Of a stretch of 64,000 bases of DNA, positions 9,379 to 19,500 are shown one piece after another. Source of the DNA: Ruegeria pomeroyi (GTDB lineage Bacteria; Pseudomonadota; Alphaproteobacteria; Rhodobacterales; Rhodobacteraceae). The first letter of the stretch is position 1; each line of letters starts with the position of its first letter. Made by a program: the position numbers and the translations under genes. The stretch spans positions 2,108,001 through 2,172,000 of the forward strand of contig NZ_JAGQAG010000001.1 in NCBI RefSeq assembly GCF_021405525.1, written 5' to 3'. A model generated the notes under the pieces. That model saw nothing but the letters and a program-made list of their open reading frames with translations. It made no database searches and was not told where the DNA came from.

Positions 9379-11223
9379 TTATTGAAAGCTGGCCTGCACC
9401 GCGTTCAGCGCGCGCTGGTCCAGGGTCGGCTGTGCCCGTGTCTGGGCGTCGCGGACATAGATGTCGAACAGGTTCTGTGCCAAGGCCTGGCTCATCTGTG
9501 CACTCAGCGCCCGTTTCATCTGGGTCAGCTCGTCGGTATCGGCGGGCGGCAGTTCCTCTTCCAGCCGCACGATGAACGCGGCATCGTCGCCCGCGATCAC
9601 CTTGAGGTCGCCGGGCTGCATCGCAAAGACCTGCTCCATGAAGTCAAACGGCGTGCCGTCGATGAAAGCGGTGCGGGTCAACCCGTTTTCCACCCGATGC
9701 GACAGGCCGGTGGCGGTGAAATCGCCATCCGTCGCCAGGCTTGTCACAACGCTGGCGGCCTTGTCCTGAAGCGCGCGGCGGGTGGCGTCGGCGGTCCAGG
9801 CGGCGGCCACACTTTCGCGGGCGCTGTCGAGCGGTTCGGGGCGTGGCTCCAGCTCTTCGTCAAGGCGCAGGGCAAAGACGGCGCCGTCTTCGAGAAAGCC
9901 GATTTCGGGGAAATCGCCCTCGGCCACCTCGGTCGCGGCCTCGCGGAACCCGGCATAAGCGGCGACCCCGTCCGAGCTGTCCTCGGTCCAGTCGATCTGA
10001 CCCAGTTCCATGTCGGTATCCTGCGCCAACTCTTCCAGCGTGGCGCCACCGGCCAGCATGTCGTTGAGGGATTCGGCCTGTGCCTCGATCAGGCGGCGGG
10101 CGCGTTCGCCGGCAAGCTCGTCGCGCAGTTCGGCCTCGACGCTTTCAAAGGCCGTGATGCGGGCATCGAGCGTGCCGTTCACCCGGAACAGCGCGGGGCC
10201 GAGATCCGAGGGCAGGGGGCCGACCACATCACCGACCTCGGCGGCGAACACCGCCTCGGCGGCAGCGCCCAGATCCTGCGCGGTCAGGTCTCCCATGTCG
10301 ACGTCGCTCAGCGAGAGACCGCGCCCCTCGACCAGCTGTTCGAAGGTGGCGCCGCCAACCTCGACCTGGGCCATGGCGCTTTCGGCGCTGGCCTGATCGG
10401 CAAAGACCAGACGTTCGACCAGACGGCGTTCGGGCTGCTGGTAGTTGCTTTCGCGTTCCTCGAAGAGACGGCGCACCGCGCCCTCGTCCAGCTCGACCCG
10501 GTCGAGCAGCATTTCGGGTGTCAGCAGCGCATAGGTCAGCCGCTTGCTGCGCGGCAACATGAACTGGTCCTGATTGTCGGCGTAATAGGCCTCGACCTCG
10601 GCCGCATCGGGGATGGCAACCGGGGCATCCAGTGCGCCGGTATCGACGGTGGCCATGGTAAAGCTGCGGCGTGCGCCCACGAACTGCGCCAGCGTGTCGG
10701 CATAGGTATCGGGCATGACCAGCCCTTCCATGATCGCGCCCTGCACCAGGGTACGTGCCGATTCGCGGCGCAGATCGGCCTCGAACTCGGCCTCGCTCAG
10801 GCCCGCGTTGTCCAGCGCATAGCGATAACCCTCGGGGTCGAACTTGCCGTCGACACCCTGAAAGGCGGGGATCTGCACGATCTCGCGGCTCAGGTTCTCG
10901 TCGCCAATCGAGATACCCAGTCCGGCCACCTCGTTATCCAGCGCGGCAATCGCCACAAGGCGTGCCAGCACGGCCTGGTCGATACCCAGATCGCGCACCT
11001 GGCTCATTTGCAGGGGTTGACCGGTCTGCGCCTCGATGGCGCGGATCTCGCGTTGCAGTTCGCGGGCATAGGCATCGACGCTGACCGTTTGCTCGCCCAC
11101 CTGCGCCACGGTGCGTACCGTGCCGCTGAGGTTGACGGCGCCGAAGCCGGCAAGCCCCGCCATCAGCAGACCCATCAGGATCCAGACAAAGGTCTTTGAT
11201 AAGCTTTTGACACCTGCGGCCAT
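9379..11223 (-). CDS. ppiD: PpiD/SurA-like peptidylprolyl isomerase
   Basis: 614 residues. One N-terminal membrane anchor (about residues 12-31) is followed by a SurA-N-like chaperone domain (about 35-200) and a PPIC rotamase-like region (about 250-370, RRLVERLVFADQ and the following segment). The rest is a second chaperone-like part. PpiD helps fold exported proteins at the periplasmic face of the inner membrane. Length is close to E. coli PpiD (about 620). It sits directly upstream of trpE (9-bp gap). Confidence 0.88.
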   Translation of the reverse strand: MAAGVKSLSKTFVWILMGLLMAGLAGFGAVNLSGTVRTVAQVGEQTVSVDAYARELQREIRAIEAQTGQPLQMSQVRDLGIDQAVLARLVAIAALDNEVAGLGISIGDENLSREIVQIPAFQGVDGKFDPEGYRYALDNAGLSEAEFEADLRRESARTLVQGAIMEGLVMPDTYADTLAQFVGARRSFTMATVDTGALDAPVAIPDAAEVEAYYADNQDQFMLPRSKRLTYALLTPEMLLDRVELDEGAVRRLFEERESNYQQPERRLVERLVFADQASAESAMAQVEVGGATFEQLVEGRGLSLSDVDMGDLTAQDLGAAAEAVFAAEVGDVVGPLPSDLGPALFRVNGTLDARITAFESVEAELRDELAGERARRLIEAQAESLNDMLAGGATLEELAQDTDMELGQIDWTEDSSDGVAAYAGFREAATEVAEGDFPEIGFLEDGAVFALRLDEELEPRPEPLDSARESVAAAWTADATRRALQDKAASVVTSLATDGDFTATGLSHRVENGLTRTAFIDGTPFDFMEQVFAMQPGDLKVIAGDDAAFIVRLEEELPPADTDELTQMKRALSAQMSQALAQNLFDIYVRDAQTRAQPTLDQRALNAVQASFQ

Positions 11224-11314
11224 GTCGCCCCCTTGTTGCGGCTGGAATGCGGCGGTTTCGCCTTGCCCGTTCGTTTGCCGCCCTGTCTACGCCGGGCATC
11301 CGGGCTGGGCAAGG

Positions 11315-12490
11315 TCAGAAGCGGAGCCCTTTGAGCCTGTCGAACAGCTGGCCGATCCCGGCGCGGTCGAGATTGGCAAAGGCCACCCGCAGCTGGCGGG
11401 CCCCGGCGGGGTCGCCCTCGGGCATGAACATGGTGCCGGGCAGCACCAGCACCCCGACATCCCGCACCAGCCGTCGGGCCAACTCGTCCGAGGGGATATC
11501 GAAGGGATGTTCGAGATAGGCGAAATAGGCGCCCAGCCCCAGCAGTTTCCAGCCCTCGGCCGCGAGCGCGGGCATGCCCTCGGCAATGGCGGCGCGGCGG
11601 TCGAGGATCTCGTCCCGTTCACCGGCCACCCACTGGCCCAGATTGCGCATGCCCCACAGCGCGGCATGCTGGCCGATCTGGCCCGGGCAGATGGCGACGG
11701 TGTCGAGGAACTTCTCGATCTCGGCCAGAAGTCCGGTATCGCTGGCCAGCGCGCCGACCCGGTGTCCGGTCAGCCGGTAGGCCTTGGAAAACGAATAGAG
11801 ATGCACCAGCGTCTTGTCCCAGTCGGGCCGGGCGAACAGGTCATGCGGCGCACCGCTGCGGCTGTCGAAATCGCGATAGGTCTCGTCCAGCAGCAGGCGC
11901 AGCCCGTGTTCGGCGGCCAGATCAAAGAAGGCGCCGACCAGTTCGCCGGGGTATTCCACGCCGCCCGGATTGTTCGGCGTCACCAGCGCGATGGCGCGGG
12001 TGCGCGGCGTGATCAGGGCGCGCGCGGCCTCGACATCGGGCAGCAGATCGGGTCCGGTGGCCAGCGGCACGGCCGTGACCCCTTCCATGTCGAGCCACAT
12101 TTTATGGTTGAAATACCAAGGCGTTGGCAGGATGACCTCATCCCCTTCGCCGGTTATGGCCGAGATGGTGGCGGCAAAGGCCTGATTGCAGCCCGAGGTG
12201 ATCGCCACCTGTTCGGCCCTGACCGCGCCGCCATAGTGGCGGCTGATCAGGGCGGCCAGTTCGGCGCGCAGATCGGCGTTGCCCAGTACCGGACCATAGA
12301 GATGCGCGCTGTCCTCGGTCAGCGCGAAATCGGCCATCGCCTGACGCAGCGCCTGCGGCGGCGGCTCGACCGGCGCGGCCTGGCTGACATTGATCAGCGG
12401 CCGCTCGGGCGAAAAGCTGACGCCCTCCAGCCAGCGCCGCGCCTCCATCACCGGCGGCGCGAATGTGGTGGCGGTACGGGTCGGGGCCAT
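11315..12490 (-). CDS. PLP-dependent class I/II aminotransferase
   Basis: 391 residues. Fold-type I aminotransferase with TPNNPGG near residue 165, a DETYRDF near 205, and the PLP lysine in SFSKAYRLTGHRVG near 240. The C-terminal RVAFA segment carries the carboxylate-binding Arg typical of aspartate/aromatic aminotransferases. Substrate cannot be told from sequence. It lies upstream of ppiD with a 91-bp gap and is separated from gpt by a hairpin. Confidence 0.88.
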   Translation of the reverse strand: MAPTRTATTFAPPVMEARRWLEGVSFSPERPLINVSQAAPVEPPPQALRQAMADFALTEDSAHLYGPVLGNADLRAELAALISRHYGGAVRAEQVAITSGCNQAFAATISAITGEGDEVILPTPWYFNHKMWLDMEGVTAVPLATGPDLLPDVEAARALITPRTRAIALVTPNNPGGVEYPGELVGAFFDLAAEHGLRLLLDETYRDFDSRSGAPHDLFARPDWDKTLVHLYSFSKAYRLTGHRVGALASDTGLLAEIEKFLDTVAICPGQIGQHAALWGMRNLGQWVAGERDEILDRRAAIAEGMPALAAEGWKLLGLGAYFAYLEHPFDIPSDELARRLVRDVGVLVLPGTMFMPEGDPAGARQLRVAFANLDRAGIGQLFDRLKGLRF

Positions 12491-12530
12491 CTTGGATACT
12501 CTGTTCAGGAGGTGGGGTCTTGGTGCAGAA

Positions 12531-12552
12531 AGCGCGCTCTTTCGGGCGCGCT
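12531..12552 (-). terminator. Hairpin downstream of gpt
   Basis: AGCGCGC and GCGCGCT form a perfect 7-bp stem with an 8-base loop. On the minus strand it is followed by TTCT. It lies between the gpt stop and the aminotransferase start. Confidence 0.5.
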
Positions 12553-12562
12553 GGCAGTTGGA

Positions 12563-13078
12563 TCAGTCGGTGCCCCGATAGGGTTCGACATATTGCAGCG
12601 CCATGTCCCATGGAAAGAAGATCCAGGTGTCTTGGCTGACCTCGGTGATGAAGGTATCGACCATCGGCCGGCCCTTGGGTTTGGCATAGACCGTGGCGAA
12701 ATGGGCGTTAGGATACATCTCGCGCACCAGTTCCAGCGTCTTGCCGCTGTCGACCAGGTCGTCGATGACCAGAATACCGGTTCCGTCGCCCATCAGCGCC
12801 TCATCCGGCGCCTTCAGCACCTGCGCCTGTCCCTGAGCCTGATGGTGATAGGATTTCACGCTGATCGTGTCGACGGTGCGAATATCCAGCTCGCGGCTGA
12901 CGATCATGGCGGGGGCCATGCCGCCACGCGTGATCGCCACCACCGCGCGCCAGGCGCCCTCGTCGGGGCCCTGGCCATCCAGCCGCCAGGCCAGCGCCCG
13001 GCTGTCGCGATGGATCTGGTCCCAGCTGATGTGAAAGCCCTTTTCATGGGGCAGGCGATGCGGATCCTTCGTGCTCAT
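12563..13078 (-). CDS. gpt: Xanthine(-guanine) phosphoribosyltransferase
   Basis: 171 residues. Purine salvage: transfers phosphoribosyl from PRPP to xanthine or guanine. The PRPP loop is [11 protein letters not shown] (residues 104-114). [16 protein letters not shown] near the N terminus and the C-terminal FFPWDMA match E. coli Gpt-type enzymes. It starts 4 bp downstream of fabI and so is likely in one transcript with it. Confidence 0.93.
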   Translation of the reverse strand: MSTKDPHRLPHEKGFHISWDQIHRDSRALAWRLDGQGPDEGAWRAVVAITRGGMAPAMIVSRELDIRTVDTISVKSYHHQAQGQAQVLKAPDEALMGDGTGILVIDDLVDSGKTLELVREMYPNAHFATVYAKPKGRPMVDTFITEVSQDTWIFFPWDMALQYVEPYRGTD

Positions 13079-13082
13079 CCCT

Positions 13083-13889
13083 TTACCCCTTGTCGATGTC
13101 GGGAGCGTCGACCGCCTTCATCCCGACAATGTGATAGCCGCTGTCCACATGCAGGTTCTCGCCCGTGACACCCGAGCTGAGATCCGAGAGCAGGTAGAGC
13201 GCCGATTTGCCCACATCGTCGATCGTGACATTGCGGCGCAACGGCGAGTTATACTCGTTCCACTTCATGATATAACGGAAATCGCCGATGCCGCTGGCGG
13301 CCAGCGTCTTGATAGGACCGGCGCTGACCGAGTTGACGCGGATACCGTCCTTGCCCAGATCCTCTGCCAGGTACTTGACCGACGCCTCGAGCGCAGCCTT
13401 GGCCACACCCATCACATTATAGTGCGGCATCACCTGTTCGGCACCGTAATAGGTGAGAGTGATGGCGCTGCCGCCTTCGGTCATCAGCTTTTCGGCCCGC
13501 TTCATCACCGCGGTGAAGGAAAAGACCGAGATATCCATGGTCAGCTTGAAATTCGCCCGGCTGGTGTCGACGTAGCGACCGCGCAGCTCGTTCTTGTCGG
13601 AAAAGCCGATGGCATGCACGACAAAGTCGAGCTTGCCCCATTTCTGTTCGAGCGCGTCGAACAGCGCGTCGATCGAGTCCTCGTCGCCTACGTCACAAGG
13701 CAGCACGATCTCGCTGCCCAGTTGCGCGGCCAGCGGGTCGACCCGCTTCTTCAGCGCATCGCCCTGATAGGAAAAGGCCAGCTCTGCGCCCGCATCCGCA
13801 AGCGCTCGGGCAATGCCCCAGGCGATGGATTTGTCATTGGCCAGTCCCATGATGAGGCCGCGTTTTCCGGCCATCAACTGATTTGACAT
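13083..13889 (-). CDS. fabI: Enoyl-[acyl-carrier-protein] reductase (NADH) FabI
   Basis: 268 residues. Last reduction step of each fatty-acid elongation cycle. Short-chain dehydrogenase fold with the FabI-type active site: Y147 and Y157 with K164 (YNVMGVAK), and the nucleotide site [13 protein letters not shown] near residue 15. [12 protein letters not shown] near 91 is also characteristic. Divergent from pdxH and first gene of a fabI-gpt pair. Confidence 0.96.
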   Translation of the reverse strand: MSNQLMAGKRGLIMGLANDKSIAWGIARALADAGAELAFSYQGDALKKRVDPLAAQLGSEIVLPCDVGDEDSIDALFDALEQKWGKLDFVVHAIGFSDKNELRGRYVDTSRANFKLTMDISVFSFTAVMKRAEKLMTEGGSAITLTYYGAEQVMPHYNVMGVAKAALEASVKYLAEDLGKDGIRVNSVSAGPIKTLAASGIGDFRYIMKWNEYNSPLRRNVTIDDVGKSALYLLSDLSSGVTGENLHVDSGYHIVGMKAVDAPDIDKG

Positions 13890-13926
13890 GTTCGGTTCTC
13901 CGCCTGTCGTCGCGTCATGAGCTTGT

Positions 13927-13955
13927 GGTTTATGCTATAGAACATGTCCCTTCAA
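13927..13955 (-). promoter_or_regulatory. Candidate fabI promoter
   Basis: On the minus strand TTGAAG (13955-13950), 17 bases, TAAACC (13932-13927), about 40 bp from the fabI start. Moderate -35, weak -10. Confidence 0.3.
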
Positions 13956-14023
13956 GGGCGCGCGCTCTTGCCCGTGTCGGGAAGAGGGCCTAGGCTCTGC
14001 CGCAGTTGTTCAAGGGGATGGAC

Positions 14024-14629
14024 ATGAGTGACAGGACTGGCATCTTCGCCGGTGATGACCCGTTTGCTATTGCGCGGGACTGGTTGGCCGAGGCAGAGCG
14101 GACGGAACCCAATGATCCGAACGCAATCGCGCTGGCGACGGTGGATGCCTCGGGGCTGCCGAATGTGCGGATGGTGCTGCTGAAAGAGATCGAACCGGCG
14201 GCCTTCGTTTTCTACACCAATTACGAAAGCGCCAAGGCGATCGAGCTGGAGCAGGCTGGTAAGGCCGCCTTTGTGATGCATTGGAAATCGCTGCGCCGCC
14301 AGATCCGGGTGCGCGGCACGATCACCCGCGAAGCGGGGCCGCAGGCCGATGCCTATTATGCCTCGCGCTCGCTCAAGAGCAGGCTGGGCGCCTGGGCCTC
14401 ACGCCAGTCACGGCCGCTGTCGAGCCGCGCCGCGCTGATGGCCGAGGTTGCCAAGATCACCACGGCCAAGGGACCGAACCCGCCGCGCCCGCCGTTCTGG
14501 GGCGGGTTTCGCCTGACACCTGTCGAGATCGAATTCTGGGCGGATGGCGCATTCCGACTGCACGACCGCTTTGTCTGGCGTCGGGCGGACCCAGGGGAAA
14601 GCTGGAATATCCAGCGTCTCAACCCCTGA
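14024..14629 (+). CDS. pdxH: Pyridoxine/pyridoxamine 5'-phosphate oxidase
   Basis: About 201 residues. FMN enzyme that makes pyridoxal phosphate. Family marks: [20 protein letters not shown] near residue 38 (cited as ATVDASG...RMVLLK), [10 protein letters not shown], and C-terminal [21 protein letters not shown] and [14 protein letters not shown] sits 6 bp before the ATG at 14024; an in-frame ATG at 14018 is also possible. The ORF can be extended to a TTG but that removes the ribosome site. Confidence 0.95.
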   Translation: MSDRTGIFAGDDPFAIARDWLAEAERTEPNDPNAIALATVDASGLPNVRMVLLKEIEPAAFVFYTNYESAKAIELEQAGKAAFVMHWKSLRRQIRVRGTITREAGPQADAYYASRSLKSRLGAWASRQSRPLSSRAALMAEVAKITTAKGPNPPRPPFWGGFRLTPVEIEFWADGAFRLHDRFVWRRADPGESWNIQRLNP

Positions 14630-14749
14630 CATTCGCGGAACGTGAAATGCAAGTGTCAGAAATAGAAGAACTTTTTTTCCTTGTGTTTCAGGTGTAAAAT
14701 CCGGCAAACCAAGGGGCTTACAGCAACGTCAAATCACGATGGATAGCAA

Positions 14750-15277
14750 GTGTCCGAAGAACTGAGCAGTGCATACAAAGTCCATGGACGAGTCAAATGG
14801 TTTGATCCGACCAAGGGATATGGTTTCGTGGTCTCCGACGAAGGTGGCCCGGATATCTTGCTGCATGTCAATGTACTTAGGAACTTCGGCCAGAGTTCGG
14901 TTGCCGATGGCTCTGCAATCGAGATTGTAACCCATCGTACCGATCGCGGTGTGCAGGCGGTCGAGGTCATAAGCATCGTTCCGCCCGAACGGCCCGAGAC
15001 GGTGCTGTTGTCGGATTTTGCCGAGATGGACCCGGATGCGATCCGAGCCGCGCCGCTGGAACCGGCCCGGGTCAAATGGTTCGACAAGGGCAAGGGTTTT
15101 GGCTTTGCCAATGTCTTCGGTCGAAACGAGGATGTTTTCCTGCACATCGAGGTACTGCGCCAATCGGGCCTCTCGGACTTGCAACCGGGCGAGGCGCTTG
15201 CGATGCGGGTAGTCGACGGTAAGCGCGGACGCATGGCCGCCGAGGTGTTGGCTTGGGAAGCGGCGCTGAATACATGA
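14750..15277 (+). CDS. Double cold-shock-domain protein
   Basis: 175 residues with two cold-shock domains, at about 9-72 and 108-170. Each has the RNA-binding core: KWFDPTKGYGFV in the first and KWFDKGKGFGFAN in the second. They are joined by an acidic linker. Two-domain CSPs of this type are common in alphaproteobacteria and bind single-stranded nucleic acid. The start is GTG with a weak GGA upstream; the 120-bp leader contains a T-run (CTTTTTTTCC), perhaps relevant to cold-responsive mRNA structure. The DUF192 gene follows after 10 bp, suggesting an operon. Confidence 0.93.
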   Translation: MSEELSSAYKVHGRVKWFDPTKGYGFVVSDEGGPDILLHVNVLRNFGQSSVADGSAIEIVTHRTDRGVQAVEVISIVPPERPETVLLSDFAEMDPDAIRAAPLEPARVKWFDKGKGFGFANVFGRNEDVFLHIEVLRQSGLSDLQPGEALAMRVVDGKRGRMAAEVLAWEAALNT

Positions 15278-15287
15278 AGGCGCTGTC

Positions 15288-15755
15288 GTGATCCGCGCGA
15301 AGCTTGGTCTGCTGGTCTGGCTGGCTGGCGCCACCACGCTTTGGGCGGAGAACTGCCGGGATGGCGAGTTGCGCCTGCGCAGCGAAGGGGCCGAGCTGCG
15401 ATTCACAATCGAACTGGCGCAAACGCCAGCGGAGCGGTCACAAGGGCTGATGTTCCGCGAAAGTCTGCCGCGCGGTGCGGGTATGCTGTTCGTCTTCGAA
15501 CGTCCACAGCGAGTTGCATTCTGGATGAAGAACACGCTGATCCCACTTGATTTGATCTTTGTCGATCAGGCTGGCATCGTAACCCACGTTCATCCCAACG
15601 CGATCCCGCATGACGAAACAGCGATCCTGGGCGGCGATGCGGTGTTTGCGGTGCTCGAGATCAATGGCGGGCTGGCTGAGCGTTACGGGATTGTACCGGG
15701 CACTCTGCTGCAGCATCAGGTTTTTTCGGACGGACCGGCCGCCTGGCCCTGTTAG
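15288..15755 (+). CDS. DUF192-family exported protein
   Basis: 155 residues with a GTG start and a signal peptide (about 1-20, ending near LWAEN). The DUF192 core follows: TPAERSQGLMFRESLP near residue 45, FWMKNTLIPLDLIFVD near 80, and VFAVLEINGG near 120. DUF192 proteins are small periplasmic beta-barrel-like proteins of unknown role. 10 bp after the cold-shock gene. Confidence 0.85.
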   Translation: MIRAKLGLLVWLAGATTLWAENCRDGELRLRSEGAELRFTIELAQTPAERSQGLMFRESLPRGAGMLFVFERPQRVAFWMKNTLIPLDLIFVDQAGIVTHVHPNAIPHDETAILGGDAVFAVLEINGGLAERYGIVPGTLLQHQVFSDGPAAWPC

Positions 15756-15798
15756 GCCTTTTCAAATCGGATTTCGGCGGATAGGAAGGCGCACGGTC

Positions 15799-15875
15799 CG
15801 GGGCGTGGCGCAGTCTGGTAGCGCACCTGTTTTGGGTACAGGGGGTCGTGAGTTCGAATCTCGCCGCCCCGACCA
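15799..15875 (+). tRNA. tRNA-Pro (TGG anticodon)
   Basis: 77 nt with encoded CCA. Acceptor CGGGGCG/CGCCCCG, anticodon arm CCTGT-TTTGGGT-ACAGG with anticodon TGG, T arm GTGAG-TTCGAAT-CTCGC. No integrated element is obvious at its 3' side. Confidence 0.97.
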
Positions 15876-16206
15876 CTTTCTTCTCGTCTTCCTCGTGTTG
15901 TTCTGTTTGCGCTTTGTAGCTTAGGTTTGGAGAGCGCGATTCCCGGCACCTGCAATATGCAGGGATTCGGTCAAGATGACGGTCTGACCGCTACATCTAG
16001 TGTGCCTCCGGCCACAGTTTTCGTTGCGACAGATCCCCGAAAAGCCGGCGTTCAAGCGACTGCAATGGGTCGTCATTGGGGGGCGGTCCGTGATTTGGCT
16101 TGATTGCAGGCGTTGCCCGGGCAATAGGCCGCGACTTGTTAGATGCTGTGTTTTCTGCATGGCAGCATTGGTTCGATCCCAAAAGCGCCCGAGACATAAG
16201 GAAAAA

Positions 16207-16324
16207 ATTTTTGCCCCTCTGGCATCGGCTACGGCAGGCGCTGGGGATGGCTTTGTGGAGGAATCGCGATCACGCCAAAAGGCACGCGGGTCAACAAAAA
16301 AGATTCGCGGAGAGGGGTAAAAAT
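16207..16324 (+). other. Long-range inverted repeat, possible structured RNA
   Basis: ATTTTTGCCCCTCT at 16207-16220 and AGAGGGGTAAAAAT at 16311-16324 are complementary over 14 positions (13 Watson-Crick plus one G-U in RNA). They enclose about 90 nt with no ORF. I could not match this to a known riboswitch; the B12 box of cobalamin riboswitches was not seen. Confidence 0.45.
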
Positions 16325-16351
16325 CACGTTGACCTACTATGCCTGGATACG

Positions 16352-16395
16352 CCAGATTGTATGAGCCGACCGGTTAGCCACAAAATCTGGTGGCT
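16352..16395 (+). promoter_or_regulatory. Overlapping alternative stems in nrdJ leader
   Basis: AGCCAC (16376-16381) pairs with GTGGCT (16390-16395). The intervening AATCTGG (16384-16390) can instead pair with CCAGATT (16352-16358). The two stems exclude each other. It could be an RNA switch or, for the first palindrome, a protein-binding site. Confidence 0.4.
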
Positions 16396-16583
16396 GCGCG
16401 AATTGAGCGGGCAGGTCGGGAAGGAGAAACCAAAGATCAAGAATTGTTGAGCGCGAGGCCTTGCTTCGCGCTGCTGTTAGAATTCGTTCTGCTGCACGAA
16501 AGTGCAATCGGTAGACATCGGAGAGCGCGCAGGCGTGCCACCACGCAGGCTGTGAAATCAAGAAACGACCAGGGGCTGGGGAC

Positions 16584-19500
16584 ATGAAGATCGAAAGAAA
16601 GTTCACGACGGCGGGACAGGATGCTTATGCGGATCTGGAGTTCCGATCCGCGACCTCCGAGATTCGCAATCCGGATGGCACCATCGTGTTCCGCCTCGAC
16701 GATATCGAGGTTCCCACCAGCTGGAGCCAGGTCGCCAGCGACGTGATCGCACAGAAATATTTCCGCAAGGCGGGCGTGCCCAGCCGTCTCAAGAAGGTGC
16801 GCGAAAAGGGCGTGCCGGAATTCCTGTGGCGTTCGGTTCCCGACAGCGACGCCGAAATGGGCGGTGAGATCTCGTCCAAGCAGGTGTTTGACCGGCTGGC
16901 GGGCGCCTGGGCCTATTGGGGCTGGAAAGGTGGCTATTTCACCACCGAAGAGGATGCGCGCGCCTATTTCGACGAGATGCGCTATATGCTGGCCACCCAG
17001 CGCGCCGCACCCAACAGCCCGCAATGGTTCAACACCGGCCTGCACTGGGCCTATGGCATCGACGGCCCGGCGCAGGGCCATCACTATGTCGACTACAAGA
17101 CCGGCAAGCTGACCAAGTCGGACAGCGCCTATGAACATCCCCAGCCGCATGCCTGTTTCATCCAGTCGGTCAGCGACGATCTGGTGAACGAGGGCGGCAT
17201 CATGGATCTGTGGGTGCGCGAGGCGCGCCTGTTCAAATACGGGTCCGGCACCGGCACCAATTTCAGCCATCTGCGCGCCGAGGGCGAGAGCCTGTCGGGC
17301 GGTGGCAAATCCTCGGGCCTTATGGGCTTTCTCAAGATCGGCGACCGCGCGGCGGGCGCCATCAAATCGGGCGGGACAACCCGTCGGGCAGCCAAGATGG
17401 TGATCGTCGACGCCGATCACCCCGATATCGAGCAGTTCATCCAGTGGAAGGTGCTCGAAGAGCAGAAGGTCGCCAGCATCGTCGCCGGCTCGAAGATGCA
17501 TGAAAAGATGCTGAACGGCATCTTTGCCGCGATCCGTGCCTGGGACGGCGCCGAGGTCGATGCCTATGACCCGGCGGTGAACGAGGGGCTCAAGGCCGCG
17601 ATCCGCGAGGCCAAAAAGGTCGCGATCCCGGAAACCTATATCAAGCGGGTGCTGGATTACGCCAAGCAGGGCCATACCAGCATCGAGTTCCCCACCTATG
17701 ACACCGATTGGGACAGCGAGGCCTATAACTCGGTTTCGGGCCAGAACTCGAACAACTCGATCCGGGTCACCAATGCGTTCCTCAAGGCGGTGGAAAAGGA
17801 TGCCGATTGGGAGCTGATCAACCGAGTCAACGGAAAGGTCGCAAAGACCGTCAAGGCGCGCGAGCTATGGGAGAAGGTGGGCCATGCGGCCTGGGCCTGC
17901 GCCGATCCGGGCATCCAGTTCCACGACACGGTGAACGAGTGGCATACCTGCCCGGCAGACGGCCCGATCCGTGGCTCGAACCCCTGTTCGGAATACATGT
18001 TCCTCGACGATACCGCGTGTAACCTGGCGTCGATGAACCTGCTGACCTTCCTCAAGGATGGCGAGTTCCAGGCCGAGGATTACATCCATGCGACCCGCCT
18101 GTGGACGCTGACGCTGGAAATCTCGGTGACCATGGCGCAGTTCCCGTCCAAGGAGATCGCGCAGCTCAGCTATGATTTCCGCACGCTGGGTCTGGGCTAT
18201 GCCAATATTGGCGGCCTGCTGATGAACATGGGCTACGGCTATGACAGCGACGAGGGCCGCGCGCTCTGCGGTGCGCTGACCGCGATCATGACCGGTGTCG
18301 CCTATGCCACCTCGGCCGAGATTGCCGGAGAGCTGGGGCCCTTTGCCGGGTATGAGCGCAACGCCGCCCATATGCTGCGGGTGATGCGCAACCACCGCAC
18401 CGCTGCCCAGGGCAAGGCCAATGGCTATGAAAAGCTGAGCGTCAAGCCGGTGCCGCTGGATCATTCCAACTGCCCCGACCCGCGTCTGGTCGAACTGGCG
18501 ATGGCCTCGTGGGACGAGGCGCTGAGCCTGGGCGAGAAGAACGGCTATCGCAACGCGCAGACCAGCGTGATCGCGCCCACCGGCACCATCGGCCTGGTGA
18601 TGGATTGCGACACCACCGGGATCGAACCCGATTTTGCACTGGTCAAGTTCAAGAAGCTGGCGGGCGGCGGTTATTTCAAGATCATCAACCGCTCGGTCCC
18701 CGCCGCGCTGGAGAACCTGGGTTATTCCAGCGCCCAGATCGAAGAGATCGTGTCTTATGCGGTGGGTCATGGCACCATCGGCAATGCGCCGGGGATCAAC
18801 CACACCTCGCTGACGGGCCACGGCTTTGGCCCCAACGAGCTGCGCAAGATCGACGCCGCGCTGGAAAGCGCCTTTGATATCCGCTTTGTCTTCAACCAGT
18901 GGACCCTGGGCGAGGATTTCTGCACCGGGGTTCTGGGTATCCCGGCGGCCAAGCTGAACGACCCCACCTTTGACCTGCTGCGGCATCTGGGCTTTACCAA
19001 GAAGGATATCGACGCGGCCAACGACCATGTCTGCGGAACGATGACGCTGGAAGGGGCGCCGCATCTGTCCGAGGAGCATTACGCGATCTTCGACTGTGCC
19101 AATCCCTGCGGCAAGAAGGGCAAGCGTTTCCTGTCGGTGGACAGCCACATCACCATGATGGCGGCAGCGCAGAGCTTTATCTCGGGGGCGATCAGCAAGA
19201 CGATCAACATGCCCAACAACGCCACCATCGAGGATTGCCAGAAGGCCTATGAACTTAGCTGGTCGCTGGGGGTGAAGGCCAACGCGCTCTATCGGGATGG
19301 CTCCAAGCTGAGCCAGCCGCTGGCTGCCGCCCTTATCGAGGATGACGACGAGGCCGCCGAGGTGCTGGAAACCGGCACCCCGGCCGAAAAGGCCGCCGTG
19401 CTGGCCGAGAAGGTGATCGAGAAAGTGGTGGTCAAGGAGGTGATCCGCAGCCATCGCGAGAAACTGCCCCATCGCCGCAAGGGCTATACCCAGAAGGCGA

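Larger units (their letters stand above)
15876..16583. other. Gene-free 0.7-kb region upstream of nrdJ
   Basis: No convincing ORF on either strand. It holds the two inverted-repeat elements listed next and a TTGACC at 16330 that could be a -35. A GGTTCGATCCC at 16170-16180 resembles a tRNA T-arm but has no cloverleaf around it. The length and structure suggest a regulatory leader or small RNA for nrdJ. Confidence 0.6.

Noticed and set aside
7924-11199. Open frame of 1091 codons on the plus strand
   Set aside because: Lies antisense to trpE and ppiD; Gln/His/Arg-rich translation typical of the reverse frame of GC-rich genes. Not a gene.
16170-16180. GGTTCGATCCC resembling a tRNA T-arm
   Set aside because: No acceptor, D or anticodon arms around it.
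15876-16583. Cobalamin riboswitch before nrdJ
   Set aside because: The conserved B12 box was not found by eye; left as an unassigned structured leader.
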